Assembly (NCBI RefSeq): GCF_002163715.1
Contig: NZ_CP015698.1
Span: 4,043,674 to 4,107,673 of the forward strand
Reading direction: 5' to 3'
Source: Curvibacter sp. AEP1-3
Lineage (GTDB): Bacteria; Pseudomonadota; Gammaproteobacteria; Burkholderiales; Burkholderiaceae_C
Length of the DNA stretch: 64,000 bases
Shown here: in pieces, positions 8,431 through 17,831 of the stretch
Position numbering within the stretch: the first letter of the stretch is position 1
Layout of the letters: each line of letters begins with the position of its first letter
The notes under the pieces: generated by a model
Told to the model about the DNA's origin: nothing
What the model saw: the letters and a program-made list of their open reading frames with translations, nothing else
Database searches by the model: none
Program-made: the position numbers and the translations under genes

Positions 8431-8973
8431 ATGCAAACCCGTACCGCTCTCTCTTTGGTGGCTATCACCGCACTCACCGCCTGTGCCAGCCAGCCCATGC
8501 GCGCCCCGTTCAGCCAGGCAGACTTGCCCGCCGCCGTGCAGGTGCCCGCCGGCCACACTGTGGTGATGGAAACTGCCGCTGCTGGCGACATCACTTACCA
8601 GTGCCGGGCCAAGAAAGACATGGCCGGCCAGTTTGAATGGGTGTTTGTGGGGCCGGATGCCGGACTCAAAGACCGCAGTGGCAAAGTCATCGGCAAGTAC
8701 TACGGCCCACCTGCCACCTGGGAAAACAACGATGGCTCCAAGGTGACCGCCACGCAGCTCGCCGTGGCGCCCAATGGGGCCGCCAACATACCCCTGCAGT
8801 TGGTCAAAGCCAACCCGGCCATGGGCATGGGTGCGATGCAGGGCGTGAGCTACATCCAGCGCGTGGCAACTGTGGGCGGCATAGCACCGGCCAGCAGCTG
8901 TGCCAAGGCCAATGAGGGTGCAAACCAGCTGGTGCGCTACACCGCGGACTACATCTTCTACAAAGCGATGTAA
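8431..8973 (+). CDS. DUF3455 domain lipoprotein
   Basis: 180 residues from the ATG that has AGGA 8 nt upstream; an upstream TTG start lacks such a site. The first 18 residues end in a lipobox (LTAC), so the protein is probably a lipoprotein. The body (VPAGHTVVMETAAAGDITYQ, then WVFVGPDAGLKDRSG and YYGPPATWENNDGS) fits DUF3455, whose function is unknown. Last gene of the ferritin-like/cytochrome unit; a repeat-derived terminator follows. Confidence 0.82.
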   Translation: MQTRTALSLVAITALTACASQPMRAPFSQADLPAAVQVPAGHTVVMETAAAGDITYQCRAKKDMAGQFEWVFVGPDAGLKDRSGKVIGKYYGPPATWENNDGSKVTATQLAVAPNGAANIPLQLVKANPAMGMGAMQGVSYIQRVATVGGIAPASSCAKANEGANQLVRYTADYIFYKAM

Positions 8974-8986
8974 CACCAGCGTCAGA

Positions 8987-9045
8987 TTGCTATCAAAATG
9001 AGAGCTGCTCGCGCACTATTGTTGTGCGCCAGCAGCTTTTTCTAT
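8987..9045 (+). repeat. dispersed repeat copy after the DUF3455 gene
   Basis: Contains TTGCTATCAAAATGAGAGCT followed by GCTCGCGCA, the left arm of the local repeat family. Its right arm has diverged into GTGCGCCAGCAGCT, which pairs with the left arm. Confidence 0.8.
9003..9042 (+). terminator. intrinsic terminator formed by the repeat
   Basis: AGCTGCT-C-GCGCAC, a 7-nt loop, GTGCGC-C-AGCAGCT and then TTTTTC: a 13-bp stem with one C/C mismatch and a U tract. It would end the DUF3455 transcript. Confidence 0.7.
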
Positions 9046-9117
9046 TCATAAGCTTTGACTTGCAGGCCGATTGCATTTGCGGATAAGCTGGAGCGTCTGT
9101 TGTCTGCAAGGAATCGT

Positions 9118-10995
9118 GTGAAGCCTCCTGCGTCGCCAGCCCGGGCTCCGGTTACTGCCGGGTTCGAGGGCACCGAACTCAATCTGCTGTTTGTGCGCCT
9201 GTTGCGCACCACGGTGGCCGTGGCGCTGCTGTACAGCGTGGTCAGCATGGTGTTCATCGGCGAATGGGTCATGGTGCTCGGCCCGGTGTTGATTGCTGCG
9301 GCGGGCACGGTGTGCTTGGGCTTGCACGCACGGGGACATCATGCCCGGGCCATGAGCCTGTTCATCTGGGCTTTGTGGGCGGTGGTGGTCTTGCAGTCCA
9401 CATTGCGCGGCGGCGCGCTCAATCCGATTCTCAATGTCAACGTCGTGCTGGTGCTGCTGGCAGGGTGGTTGGTCGGTATGCGGCAAGCGGTGTGGGTGGG
9501 CCTGGCGTCTGCGGCTTGGTATGTGGCCTTGGCGCTCTCCACCCAGTTCGGCTGGTGGACACCCACCAATATCACCAGTCATTGGAGCCTGCTGATTGCG
9601 CAGTTGGGGGTGCTGGGAGGCGCGTTCATGGCGTTCCGTCTGGTGCTCAAGGCCTACCAGCAGCACGTAGACAAAGTCCAGACGCTGAACCGGACGCTTG
9701 AAGAAAAGCTGCAAGCCCTGTCTGACCAGGACGACGCCTTGCGCATGAGCGAGCGCCGTGTGATGCAGATTCTCAAGGCCAGCCCCTTGCCCATCATCGT
9801 GGCCGAGTTCGAGACAGGCGTGGGCCTGGAGATCAACCCCGCTTGGGAGCAAGCCTTCCAGCGCTTGCGCGCTGATGTGATCGGCAAAACACCGGTTCAG
9901 TTGGGCTTCTGGCGCGATCAGGCGCACCGTGAGCAGTTCAAGCAGGAATTCGGCACGCAGCGGCGGGTCAGTGGCTATGAGGTGACTTTCACCTTGCCGG
10001 ACGGCGCGGAGCGCACCTTTTTGTTGTCGTCTGAGCGCTTCATGTACGGCGAGCTGGACTGTGTGATGACCATTTCCATGGATGTGACCGAGCGCAAGTT
10101 GCTGGAACAACAGCTCAAGGACTTGAACGCCACGCTGGAACAGCGGGTACTGGACCGCACCAGCGCGCTCGATGAGGCCAACAGCAACCTTCTGGAGACC
10201 ATGCGCACCTTGCAACGCGCGCAGGATGAACTGATAGGCGTGGAAAAACTCGCCTCGCTGGGCAGTCTGGTAGCCGGCGTGGCCCACGAACTCAATACTC
10301 CATTGGGTAACGCCTTGATTACCGCCAGTGCCTTGCATGAAATGACCGAGCGCGCTTCTGAACAAGCGCTGGCGGGCACCCTCAAACGATCTGCGTTTTT
10401 GGAGTTCATGCAGAACATGAACGACGGCGCCGCGCTCACCCACAAATCGTTGGAGCGGGCGGTGGAGCTGATCCGTAGCTTCAAGCAAGTGGCGGTGGAC
10501 CAGGAGTCCGAGCGCCGCCGCAGCTTCGACCTGCACCAGACGGTGCATGAGGTGGTAGAGACGCTCAAGCCCAGCTTCAAGCACCAGCAAGCGCAAATTG
10601 AACTGGTAGTGCCTGCGGACATGGTGCTGGAGAGTTTCCCGGGGCCCTTGGGGCAGGTGGTGATCAATCTGGTCAGCAACGCGCTGGTGCACGGGCTGGC
10701 CGGTCGTAACGACGGCGTGGTGGAGCTGCGCGCGGAGGAGGCTGCGGATGGTAAATCGGTGGTGCTCACGGTGAGTGATAACGGGCGCGGTATTGCGCCT
10801 GAGCACCTGGGCCAGGTGTTTGACCCGTTTTTTACGACCAAACTGGGGCAAGGCGGCTCCGGGCTCGGGCTGGCAGTGAGCCACCGTATCGTGAGCCGTA
10901 TTCTGGGCGGACGCATCAAGGTCAGTTCAGTGCCGGGGCAGGGCGCAGAATTTGAATTGACGATTCCGAAGGTGGCGCCGCAGGTCGTGAACTAG
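9118..10995 (+). CDS. membrane PAS-domain sensor histidine kinase (orphan)
   Basis: About 625 residues from a GTG with AAGGA 5 nt upstream; a TTG 63 nt earlier has no such site. Six or so membrane segments occupy the first 170 residues, then a coiled coil (VDKVQTLNRTLEEKLQALSD), a PAS-like domain (ILKASPLPIIVAEFETGVGL) and another coiled coil. The H-box is VAGVAHELNTPLGNAL, the N-box INLVSNALVHGL, and the ATP lid DNGRGIAPEHLGQVFDPFFT with GSGLGLAVS. No response regulator gene is adjacent, so its partner is elsewhere. The ligand is unknown. Confidence 0.88.
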   Translation: MKPPASPARAPVTAGFEGTELNLLFVRLLRTTVAVALLYSVVSMVFIGEWVMVLGPVLIAAAGTVCLGLHARGHHARAMSLFIWALWAVVVLQSTLRGGALNPILNVNVVLVLLAGWLVGMRQAVWVGLASAAWYVALALSTQFGWWTPTNITSHWSLLIAQLGVLGGAFMAFRLVLKAYQQHVDKVQTLNRTLEEKLQALSDQDDALRMSERRVMQILKASPLPIIVAEFETGVGLEINPAWEQAFQRLRADVIGKTPVQLGFWRDQAHREQFKQEFGTQRRVSGYEVTFTLPDGAERTFLLSSERFMYGELDCVMTISMDVTERKLLEQQLKDLNATLEQRVLDRTSALDEANSNLLETMRTLQRAQDELIGVEKLASLGSLVAGVAHELNTPLGNALITASALHEMTERASEQALAGTLKRSAFLEFMQNMNDGAALTHKSLERAVELIRSFKQVAVDQESERRRSFDLHQTVHEVVETLKPSFKHQQAQIELVVPADMVLESFPGPLGQVVINLVSNALVHGLAGRNDGVVELRAEEAADGKSVVLTVSDNGRGIAPEHLGQVFDPFFTTKLGQGGSGLGLAVSHRIVSRILGGRIKVSSVPGQGAEFELTIPKVAPQVVN

Positions 10996-11046
10996 GCTTT
11001 ATACTGATCAAAAAAACAGTATCTCAGCGTACCCAGCGGAGGCCCC

Positions 11047-11700
11047 ATGCTCAACGACACTGCCGCGCCCAACGGGCTTTTTACCGACGATGACCACACC
11101 GCACGTTGCGTCTGGTGCCGCAGCACGGCCGAATACCAGCGCTATCACGACCAGGAGTGGGGTTTTCCGGTGCACAGCGACACGCGCTTGTTCGAGAAGA
11201 TTTGCCTCGAGGGCTTTCAGGCGGGTTTGAGCTGGCTCACCATCCTGAACAAGCGCGAGTCATTCCGCGCCGCCTTTGCAGGTTTTGATATGGACAAGGT
11301 GGCCCTATTCGATGAGGCCGATGAAAAGCGCTTGCTGCTGGACGCAGGCATCGTGCGCCATCGCGGCAAGATTGCTTCCACCATCAACAACGCCAGACGA
11401 GCCCAGGAGCTGCGAGCCGAGTTCGGCAGTCTGGCGGCCTACTTCTGGGGCTATGAGCCGGCCAGCGGCAGCCGCCCGGCCACCATTACCCATCAAACGC
11501 TCAGCGGGGTGACCACCTCGCCGGAATCAATCGCACTGTCCAAAGACTTGCGCAAGCGCGGCTGGAGCTTTGTGGGCCCCACCACCATGTATGCCTTCAT
11601 GCAGGCCATGGGACTGGTGAATGACCACCTGGAGGGCTGCCACGCCCGCGAGCGAGCCCTGCAAGCCAGAGCGGCCTTTGTGCCGCCCCGCAAGCCTTAG
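11047..11700 (+). CDS. tag: DNA-3-methyladenine glycosylase I
   Basis: 217 residues. Removes 3-methyladenine from alkylated DNA in base excision repair. Visible family features are RCVWCRSTAEYQRYHDQEWG at the N-terminus (zinc Cys and His, substrate-pocket region), FEKICLEGFQAGLSW, and the C-terminal HLEGCHAR with further zinc ligands. GGAGG lies just before the ATG. Converges on the DsbA-like gene, and the two stop codons overlap by three bases. Confidence 0.93.
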   Translation: MLNDTAAPNGLFTDDDHTARCVWCRSTAEYQRYHDQEWGFPVHSDTRLFEKICLEGFQAGLSWLTILNKRESFRAAFAGFDMDKVALFDEADEKRLLLDAGIVRHRGKIASTINNARRAQELRAEFGSLAAYFWGYEPASGSRPATITHQTLSGVTTSPESIALSKDLRKRGWSFVGPTTMYAFMQAMGLVNDHLEGCHARERALQARAAFVPPRKP

Positions 11701-12338
11701 GCAGCGGCTCCGGCAATCGCTGCCAACAGGGCGTCTTGGCCGTTGTAGAGCGCGTCGCCACGCACCAGGCGAGCACCGCTTGCGCCGTGAACCACCATGG
11801 CCGGCACGCCTTGTGCGCCATGGGCCTGCATGAGGCGGCGGGCTTTTTGCACGCGGGCATCGTGCTGGAGTTGCAGGTCTGGGTCCTGTCGGGCTAACAG
11901 GTCGGCCGCCGCTGTCAGGCCCCTGGCACGCAGTACGCCGTCCACACCTTGCGGGGTGCAGATGTCCAGGCCATTGACGTAGCGTGCCTCTTGCAAAAGC
12001 TTCAAGGTATTCAGTTCTTCCGCCGGTGCGGTGTGTGCCACGGCAGTGAGGGCGAGAGAGGCGGCGGATGAATCAAATCGGGTGCCGTGCTGACCCAGCA
12101 CCTGGCTGCGGTAGGCCTCGCTAAAGGGCTGGCCGGTGAGCTTTCCGATGCGTATATCGTTCGACCACGCAAAGTCGGCGAAGTCTGCGCTCATCACGCG
12201 CCCGCCGCCACTGAACAAGCCGGTGGGCGCGAGCTCCAGGGTGATCGTCGCTTCCTGCCCCAAGCGCTGGATGGCAGGGGAGGCGCCGTAGCACCAGCCA
12301 CACAAGGGGTCGAACAAATAGGTCACTGTGGTGGACAT
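11697..12338 (-). CDS. DsbA-family (thioredoxin-fold) protein, FrnE/isomerase-like
   Basis: 213 residues from the ATG beginning MSTTVTYLF; a TTG 18 nt upstream is a weaker option. A thioredoxin-fold redox motif FDPLCGWCYGASP (CGWC) sits at the N-terminus, and the helical insertion and the C-terminal cis-Pro-containing VPAMVVHGASG are typical of DsbA-like oxidoreductases of the COG3531 kind. There is no signal peptide, so it is probably cytoplasmic. Last gene of a three-gene minus-strand unit with the small TPR-like and MBL-fold genes. Confidence 0.85.
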   Translation of the reverse strand: MSTTVTYLFDPLCGWCYGASPAIQRLGQEATITLELAPTGLFSGGGRVMSADFADFAWSNDIRIGKLTGQPFSEAYRSQVLGQHGTRFDSSAASLALTAVAHTAPAEELNTLKLLQEARYVNGLDICTPQGVDGVLRARGLTAAADLLARQDPDLQLQHDARVQKARRLMQAHGAQGVPAMVVHGASGARLVRGDALYNGQDALLAAIAGAAA

Positions 12339-12352
12339 GGGGTGGAGTTCTT

Positions 12353-12607
12353 TCAATGGTTGTTAAGCGTGGCGGCTGCGAGCGCTTGCTCAAAAAGGGC
12401 AATCTCTTCCTGCAGGCTACCGCGGCTGCGGAAGTGACGGGCGGCGCGGTTGTACCAGTTCTCGGCGTCTTCCAGATCGCCTTCCTGCAGGTGCAAGATG
12501 CCGTGCAACCAGGCGCCCAGCATGGAGTCGTCCTTTTGCACCAGGTCATGCGCGGCATTCCAGCGACCCACGTGCAGGTCTTGCAAAACTTGGTGAAGAG
12601 CGGTCAT
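12353..12607 (-). CDS. small TPR-like hypothetical protein
   Basis: 84 residues, all helical, with TPR-like helix pairs (GDLEDAENWYNRAARHF and LQEEIALFEQALAAA). It begins 7 nt after the MBL-fold gene stop and ends 14 nt before the DsbA-like ATG, so it belongs to the same operon. No function can be given. Confidence 0.7.
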   Translation of the reverse strand: MTALHQVLQDLHVGRWNAAHDLVQKDDSMLGAWLHGILHLQEGDLEDAENWYNRAARHFRSRGSLQEEIALFEQALAAATLNNH

Positions 12608-12614
12608 GGGGGAC

Positions 12615-13493
12615 TTACCACTTCATTTCGCCGGTGTTGACCTTGGCGCCGATGTCCAGCGACAGGCCGCCGTCCGTCAGGGCAGGGTAGGCCTGCTTCA
12701 TGGCGGGGATCAAGGTGGCGCTGGTCTTGTTGGCAGCGAGGTTTTTCTCGAAAGTCTGCAAGTAGTCTTTGGTGAAGGCAATGGTGCTTGCGTCTACCTT
12801 GGTACCTGCCTTCATGTGGCCGGGAATCACCAGCTCAGGCTTCAAAGCGGCCATTTCGTCCAGCTGGGCTACCCATGCGGCGCGCTCTGCAGCGGTTTGT
12901 GTGTCAGCGGTCCACACATGCATGTTGCCGAACACGCCGATGTTGCCGACCACCGCCTTGATGGACGGAATCCAGGCATAGGGGCGGTGTGCCAGCAGTC
13001 CTTGGGTGCCGCGGATCTCGATGGTCTGACCTTCCAGTGTCAGGGTGTTGCCTTCCAGGGCGCGGGGCACCACGGGTTTACGGGGGGCGTTGGCGCCCAT
13101 TTTGGGTCCCCAGAATGCGACCTTGCCCGCCAGCTTGGGCGCGAGTTTGCCCAGCACGGCGGGTGTGGTCACCACGTCGGCCTGGGGGAACACTTCTTTC
13201 AGGGCTTCCAAGCCGAAGTAGTAGTCAGGGTCAGCCTGGCTCACGTAGATGGTGGTGAGTTGCTTGCCGCTGTCCAGCACGTTGGCCGCGATGCGCAAGG
13301 CGTCGGCACGGGTGAAACCGGCGTCAATCACGATGGCGTCTTTCTGGCCATAAACCAGCGTGGAATTGACGTTGAAGCTGTTGCCGTCGGCGTTGTAGAC
13401 CTTGACGGTGAGTGGCTGCTGAGCATTTGCTGCCCCAGACAGTGAGGTAAAGGCGATGGCCAGCGATGCGGCGATAACGGTAGTGCGGATCAT
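12615..13493 (-). CDS. secreted MBL-fold protein with altered metal-binding motif
   Basis: 292 residues with a signal peptide (to about ANAQQ). The metallo-beta-lactamase fold is recognisable, but the canonical HxHxDH motif is replaced: IYVSQADPDYYFGL has Gln, Asp and Tyr where the three His should be, keeping only the Asp. A later VIPGHM retains one His. Members of this subfamily may bind other metals or none. AGGAG lies 6 nt before the ATG. First gene of the operon, divergent from the LysR gene, which is the likely regulator. Confidence 0.85.
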   Translation of the reverse strand: MIRTTVIAASLAIAFTSLSGAANAQQPLTVKVYNADGNSFNVNSTLVYGQKDAIVIDAGFTRADALRIAANVLDSGKQLTTIYVSQADPDYYFGLEALKEVFPQADVVTTPAVLGKLAPKLAGKVAFWGPKMGANAPRKPVVPRALEGNTLTLEGQTIEIRGTQGLLAHRPYAWIPSIKAVVGNIGVFGNMHVWTADTQTAAERAAWVAQLDEMAALKPELVIPGHMKAGTKVDASTIAFTKDYLQTFEKNLAANKTSATLIPAMKQAYPALTDGGLSLDIGAKVNTGEMKW

Positions 13494-13546
13494 GGTGAAC
13501 TCCTGGTAGTGGTTAGACGCTTAGAGGTCCTCTCATCAGCGTTGGG

Positions 13547-13563
13547 TTGAACTTTAATTTCAA
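13547..13563. promoter_or_regulatory. candidate LysR-type operator
   Basis: TTGAA-CTTTAAT-TTCAA, an inverted repeat with the T-N11-A shape bound by LysR-type regulators, lies between the divergent MBL-fold and LysR genes. A second small palindrome, AGAGG-T-CCTCT, is at 13523-13533. Confidence 0.4.
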
Positions 13564-13621
13564 TATCCGCGCAGATAAACCCGATAATTCGGCCATTACT
13601 GTTTCATAAATTGATCAAATC

Positions 13622-14524
13622 ATGGACCGTTTAACTGCCATGCAGGTGTTTGTGGAGGTGGCGCAGAGTGGCAGCTTCAGCGCCACGGCCGACAAGATGG
13701 ACATGTCGCGCGCCATGGTGACGCGTTATGTAGGCGAGCTGGAGCAATGGCTGGGCGCACGCTTGCTCCAGCGCACTACCCGCAGCGTCACGCTCACCGA
13801 CGCCGGCGAGAGTTGCCTGCGCCGCAGCCAGCAGATGCTGGCGCTCATGGAGAACGTCGAAGAAGAAACCAGCCGCCACGACGGCGCGCTGCGCGGGCAA
13901 CTGCGGGTGACCTGCAGCATGTCGTTTGCCTATGCGGAAATGGCGGCGGCAATTGCCGATTTTCTGGCGCTCTACCCGCAGCTCAAGATCGACCTCAATG
14001 CCAGCGAAGGCGCACTCAACCTGGTGGAGGCGCGCATCGACTTGGCCATTCGCATTAGCGCCGAGCCGGACCCGGCGCTCATCGGCCGGGTGCTGGCGCC
14101 GTGTGCCTCGGTGCTGGTGGCTTCGCCGGACTACCTCGCGAAGCACGGCACCCCACAGCTACCCACAGACCTGCAGGCCCACCGCTGCCTGAGCTATGCC
14201 AACTTCGGCAAAAGTGTGTGGAAGCTGCAGCGCGGCGAGGAGCACGCCGAGGTGCATGTGGGCAGCCACTTCAGCGCCAACGAGGCCACCGCCTTGATGC
14301 GGGCTGCGCTCGCGGGTGGCGGTGTGGCCATGCAACCCACGTACCTGGCAAGCCCCCACCTCCATGATGGCAGCTTGCAACAGGTGCTGCCGCAGTGGCA
14401 GCTGCCCATGATGTCCATCTACGCGCTCTACCCCTCGCGCAAGCACCTTTCCCCGGCCGTGCGGGCTTTGCTGGACTTTTTGGTGGAGCGTTTTGCCAGC
14501 GAGCCCTGGAAGCTGCAGCGCTGA
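13622..14524 (+). CDS. LysR-family transcriptional regulator
   Basis: 300 residues. N-terminal winged HTH (MDRLTAMQVFVEVAQSGSFS followed by ATADKMDMSRAMVTRYVGEL and RTTRSVTLTDAGE), then the periplasmic-binding-like effector domain. The closest subgroup by eye is the CrgA/DsbM-like type common in Burkholderiales. Divergent from the MBL-fold operon, which it probably controls. The stop codon is followed at once by a repeat copy. Confidence 0.93.
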   Translation: MDRLTAMQVFVEVAQSGSFSATADKMDMSRAMVTRYVGELEQWLGARLLQRTTRSVTLTDAGESCLRRSQQMLALMENVEEETSRHDGALRGQLRVTCSMSFAYAEMAAAIADFLALYPQLKIDLNASEGALNLVEARIDLAIRISAEPDPALIGRVLAPCASVLVASPDYLAKHGTPQLPTDLQAHRCLSYANFGKSVWKLQRGEEHAEVHVGSHFSANEATALMRAALAGGGVAMQPTYLASPHLHDGSLQQVLPQWQLPMMSIYALYPSRKHLSPAVRALLDFLVERFASEPWKLQR

Positions 14525-14525
14525 T

Positions 14526-14585
14526 TTGCTATCAATTCAGTAGCTGCTCGCGCATATTCCACCAGCGCCAGGGGCCTTTTTTGCT
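14526..14585 (+). repeat. dispersed repeat copy after the LysR gene
   Basis: Near-consensus copy: TTGCTATCAATTCAGTAGCT, GCTCGCGCATATTCCACCAG, then CGCCAGGGGCCTTTTTTGC. It lies between two convergent genes. Confidence 0.85.
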
Positions 14586-14591
14586 TGGAAA

Positions 14592-15188
14592 TTAGCCCAA
14601 GTGCTCCACCACCAGCACCGCTTTGGCCATGCCTTTGCCGGTGTTGCTGATGGCGTGCTGCACGTCCACCGCGTAGCGCGCGCTGTCGCCCGCCTTGAGC
14701 AACTTGCTGCTGTCGGCGGCCTGCACCGTGAGGCTGCCGCTGAGCACCGAGAGGTGCTCTTTCGCGCCCGCCTCGTGCGGCTCGGAGGCCAGCACGCCGC
14801 CGGGCTCCACGGCCAGCTCGTACCACTCCACCCGGCCCGCCAAGGCAATGGGCCCCAGGATGCGCAGGGTGCACTTGCCGTCCGGGCTGGTGGTGACGGG
14901 AATGGTGTGGGCCGGTACCAGCTCCACCGTCGGCGTAGCCTTGTCGGCAGTGGTGTTGCCCAGCAGGTCAGTGAGGCTGATGCCCAGTGCCGTGGCCAGG
15001 CGCCACAGTACGCCTACGGTCGGGTTGGCCTGGTTGCGCTCTACTTCGGAGAGCATGGATTTGGAAACTCCTGCGCGTTTGGAGAGCTCGTCCAGCGAAA
15101 GCTGTTGCGCCTTTCGGGCGTCTTGCAGTTTGGAGCCTACGGCCGGAGGGCCGTCGTCCAAGGGAGTAGGGTGGGGGACTTGCGCCAT
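14592..15188 (-). CDS. XRE-family regulator with C-terminal cupin domain
   Basis: 198 residues. An N-terminal HTH (ARKAQQLSLDELSKRAGVSK, SMLSEVERNQANPTVGVLW) is joined to a small beta-barrel cupin sensor domain (WYELAVEPGGVLASEPHEAG and KEHLSVLSGSLTVQ). XRE-cupin regulators usually control a neighbouring metabolic gene in response to its substrate or product; here that gene is the divergent threonine aldolase. Confidence 0.9.
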   Translation of the reverse strand: MAQVPHPTPLDDGPPAVGSKLQDARKAQQLSLDELSKRAGVSKSMLSEVERNQANPTVGVLWRLATALGISLTDLLGNTTADKATPTVELVPAHTIPVTTSPDGKCTLRILGPIALAGRVEWYELAVEPGGVLASEPHEAGAKEHLSVLSGSLTVQAADSSKLLKAGDSARYAVDVQHAISNTGKGMAKAVLVVEHLG

Positions 15189-15261
15189 GTCGATGTTGGT
15201 CGGTAAAATGGATTTTTGTTCGATATACCGGAAATATCCGCTGAAACGATATTACACCGCC
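15189..15261. promoter_or_regulatory. shared regulatory region of the XRE-cupin and threonine aldolase genes
   Basis: The 73-nt gap between the divergent genes contains the dyad GATAT-N7-ATATC at 15222-15238 and another CGATAT at 15247-15252. These are plausible operator half-sites for the XRE regulator. No clear ribosome site precedes either start. Confidence 0.35.
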
Positions 15262-16332
15262 ATGACCACTTTGCCTACCTCCGTGTCCACCGTTGCCCCT
15301 GGTCACTATTTGCAATTCGCCAGCGACAACACCTCTGGCGTCTGCCCCGAGGCCATGCAGGCGTTCATGGCGGCCAACACCGGCTTTGCGGCGTCTTACG
15401 GCAATGACGACGCCACCCGTCTGGCCTGCGACCGCATCCGCGAAGTCTTTGAGGCGGACGCCGAGGTGTTCTTTGTGTTCAATGGCACAGCGGCCAACTC
15501 GATCGCGCTGGCGTCGCTGTGCCAGTCCTACCAAGCCGTCATTTGCAGCGACACCGCGCACGTGGAGACCGATGAGTGCGGTGCGCCCGAGTTTTTCTCC
15601 AATGGCTCCAAGCTTCTCTCCACCCCGCACCGCCACGGCAAGCTCACCTCGGCCGGCGTGCTGGAAGTCATCACCCGCCGCACCGATGTGCATTACCCGC
15701 GGCCCAAGGTCGTCACGCTGACCCAGTCCACAGAGATGGGATCGGTCTACCAGAAGGGCGAAATCAGCGGCATCAGCCGCATCGCGCAGGAGCACGGCCT
15801 GAAGGTGCACATGGACGGTGCCCGCTTTGCCAACGCAGTGGCCGCCCTCAAGGTGGCGCCGGCGGACATTACCTGGCGCGCCGGGGTGGACGTGCTGTGC
15901 TTTGGTGGCACCAAGATGGGCCTGCCGATTGGCGAGGCGATTGTGTTTTTTGACCGCAAGCTGGGGGAAGAGTTTTCTTACCGCTGCAAGCAGGCCGGGC
16001 AGCTGGCTTCCAAGATGCGCTACCTGTCGGCCCCTTGGCTCGCCATGCTGACCGATGGCACTTGGCTGCGCCACGCCGCCCACGCCAACGCCATGGCGCA
16101 TCGCCTCTCGGAGCGCATTGCCGGCATTGCCGGTGCCGAGTTGCTGCTGCCCACCGAAGTGAACGGCGTGTTCGTCAACCTGCCCGAGCCCGCCATTGCC
16201 CGCCTTAAGGCTTTGGGCTGGACTTTCTACACCTTCATCGGCGGTGGTGCGCGCTTTATGTGTTCCTGGGCTACGACTGAAGAAGCTGTCGATCATCTGG
16301 CAGATGATTTGGAGCGCGCTCTCGCTGCATAA
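15262..16332 (+). CDS. ltaE: low-specificity L-threonine aldolase
   Basis: 356 residues. PLP-dependent cleavage of L-threonine/allo-threonine to glycine and acetaldehyde. Visible fold-type I features are FASDNTSGVCPEAMQAF at the N-terminus, the HMDGARFANAVAAL segment and the PLP lysine in CFGGTKMGLPIG. The frame is open for 189 codons further upstream, across the XRE gene, but family length and conserved N-terminus support this ATG. Divergent from its probable XRE-cupin regulator; a terminator hairpin follows directly. Confidence 0.92.
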   Translation: MTTLPTSVSTVAPGHYLQFASDNTSGVCPEAMQAFMAANTGFAASYGNDDATRLACDRIREVFEADAEVFFVFNGTAANSIALASLCQSYQAVICSDTAHVETDECGAPEFFSNGSKLLSTPHRHGKLTSAGVLEVITRRTDVHYPRPKVVTLTQSTEMGSVYQKGEISGISRIAQEHGLKVHMDGARFANAVAALKVAPADITWRAGVDVLCFGGTKMGLPIGEAIVFFDRKLGEEFSYRCKQAGQLASKMRYLSAPWLAMLTDGTWLRHAAHANAMAHRLSERIAGIAGAELLLPTEVNGVFVNLPEPAIARLKALGWTFYTFIGGGARFMCSWATTEEAVDHLADDLERALAA

Positions 16333-16333
16333 A

Positions 16334-16363
16334 AAAAGCCCCCCGTTTGCACGGGAGGCTTTT
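16334..16363 (+). terminator. bidirectional terminator between ltaE and argH
   Basis: AAAAGCC-C-CCCGT, loop TTGC, ACGGG-A-GGCTTTT. The A and T tracts on either side allow it to work for both convergent genes. Confidence 0.8.
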
Positions 16364-16381
16364 CGTAGTCTCGCTACAGGA

Positions 16382-17797
<1,416 letters not shown>

Positions 17798-17831
17798 GGG
17801 AAGCGCTTTTCAGGAAAGGAGTCAAAATCCG

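Noticed and set aside
9046..10884. Long open frame (612 codons) on the minus strand opposite the sensor kinase
   Set aside because: It is the antisense shadow of a clear histidine kinase in GC-rich DNA; the translation is rich in His/Gln/Arg and has no domain pattern.
14695..15261. Upstream extension of the threonine aldolase frame
   Set aside because: It crosses the XRE-cupin gene on the opposite strand; the family N-terminus starts at the ATG at 15262.
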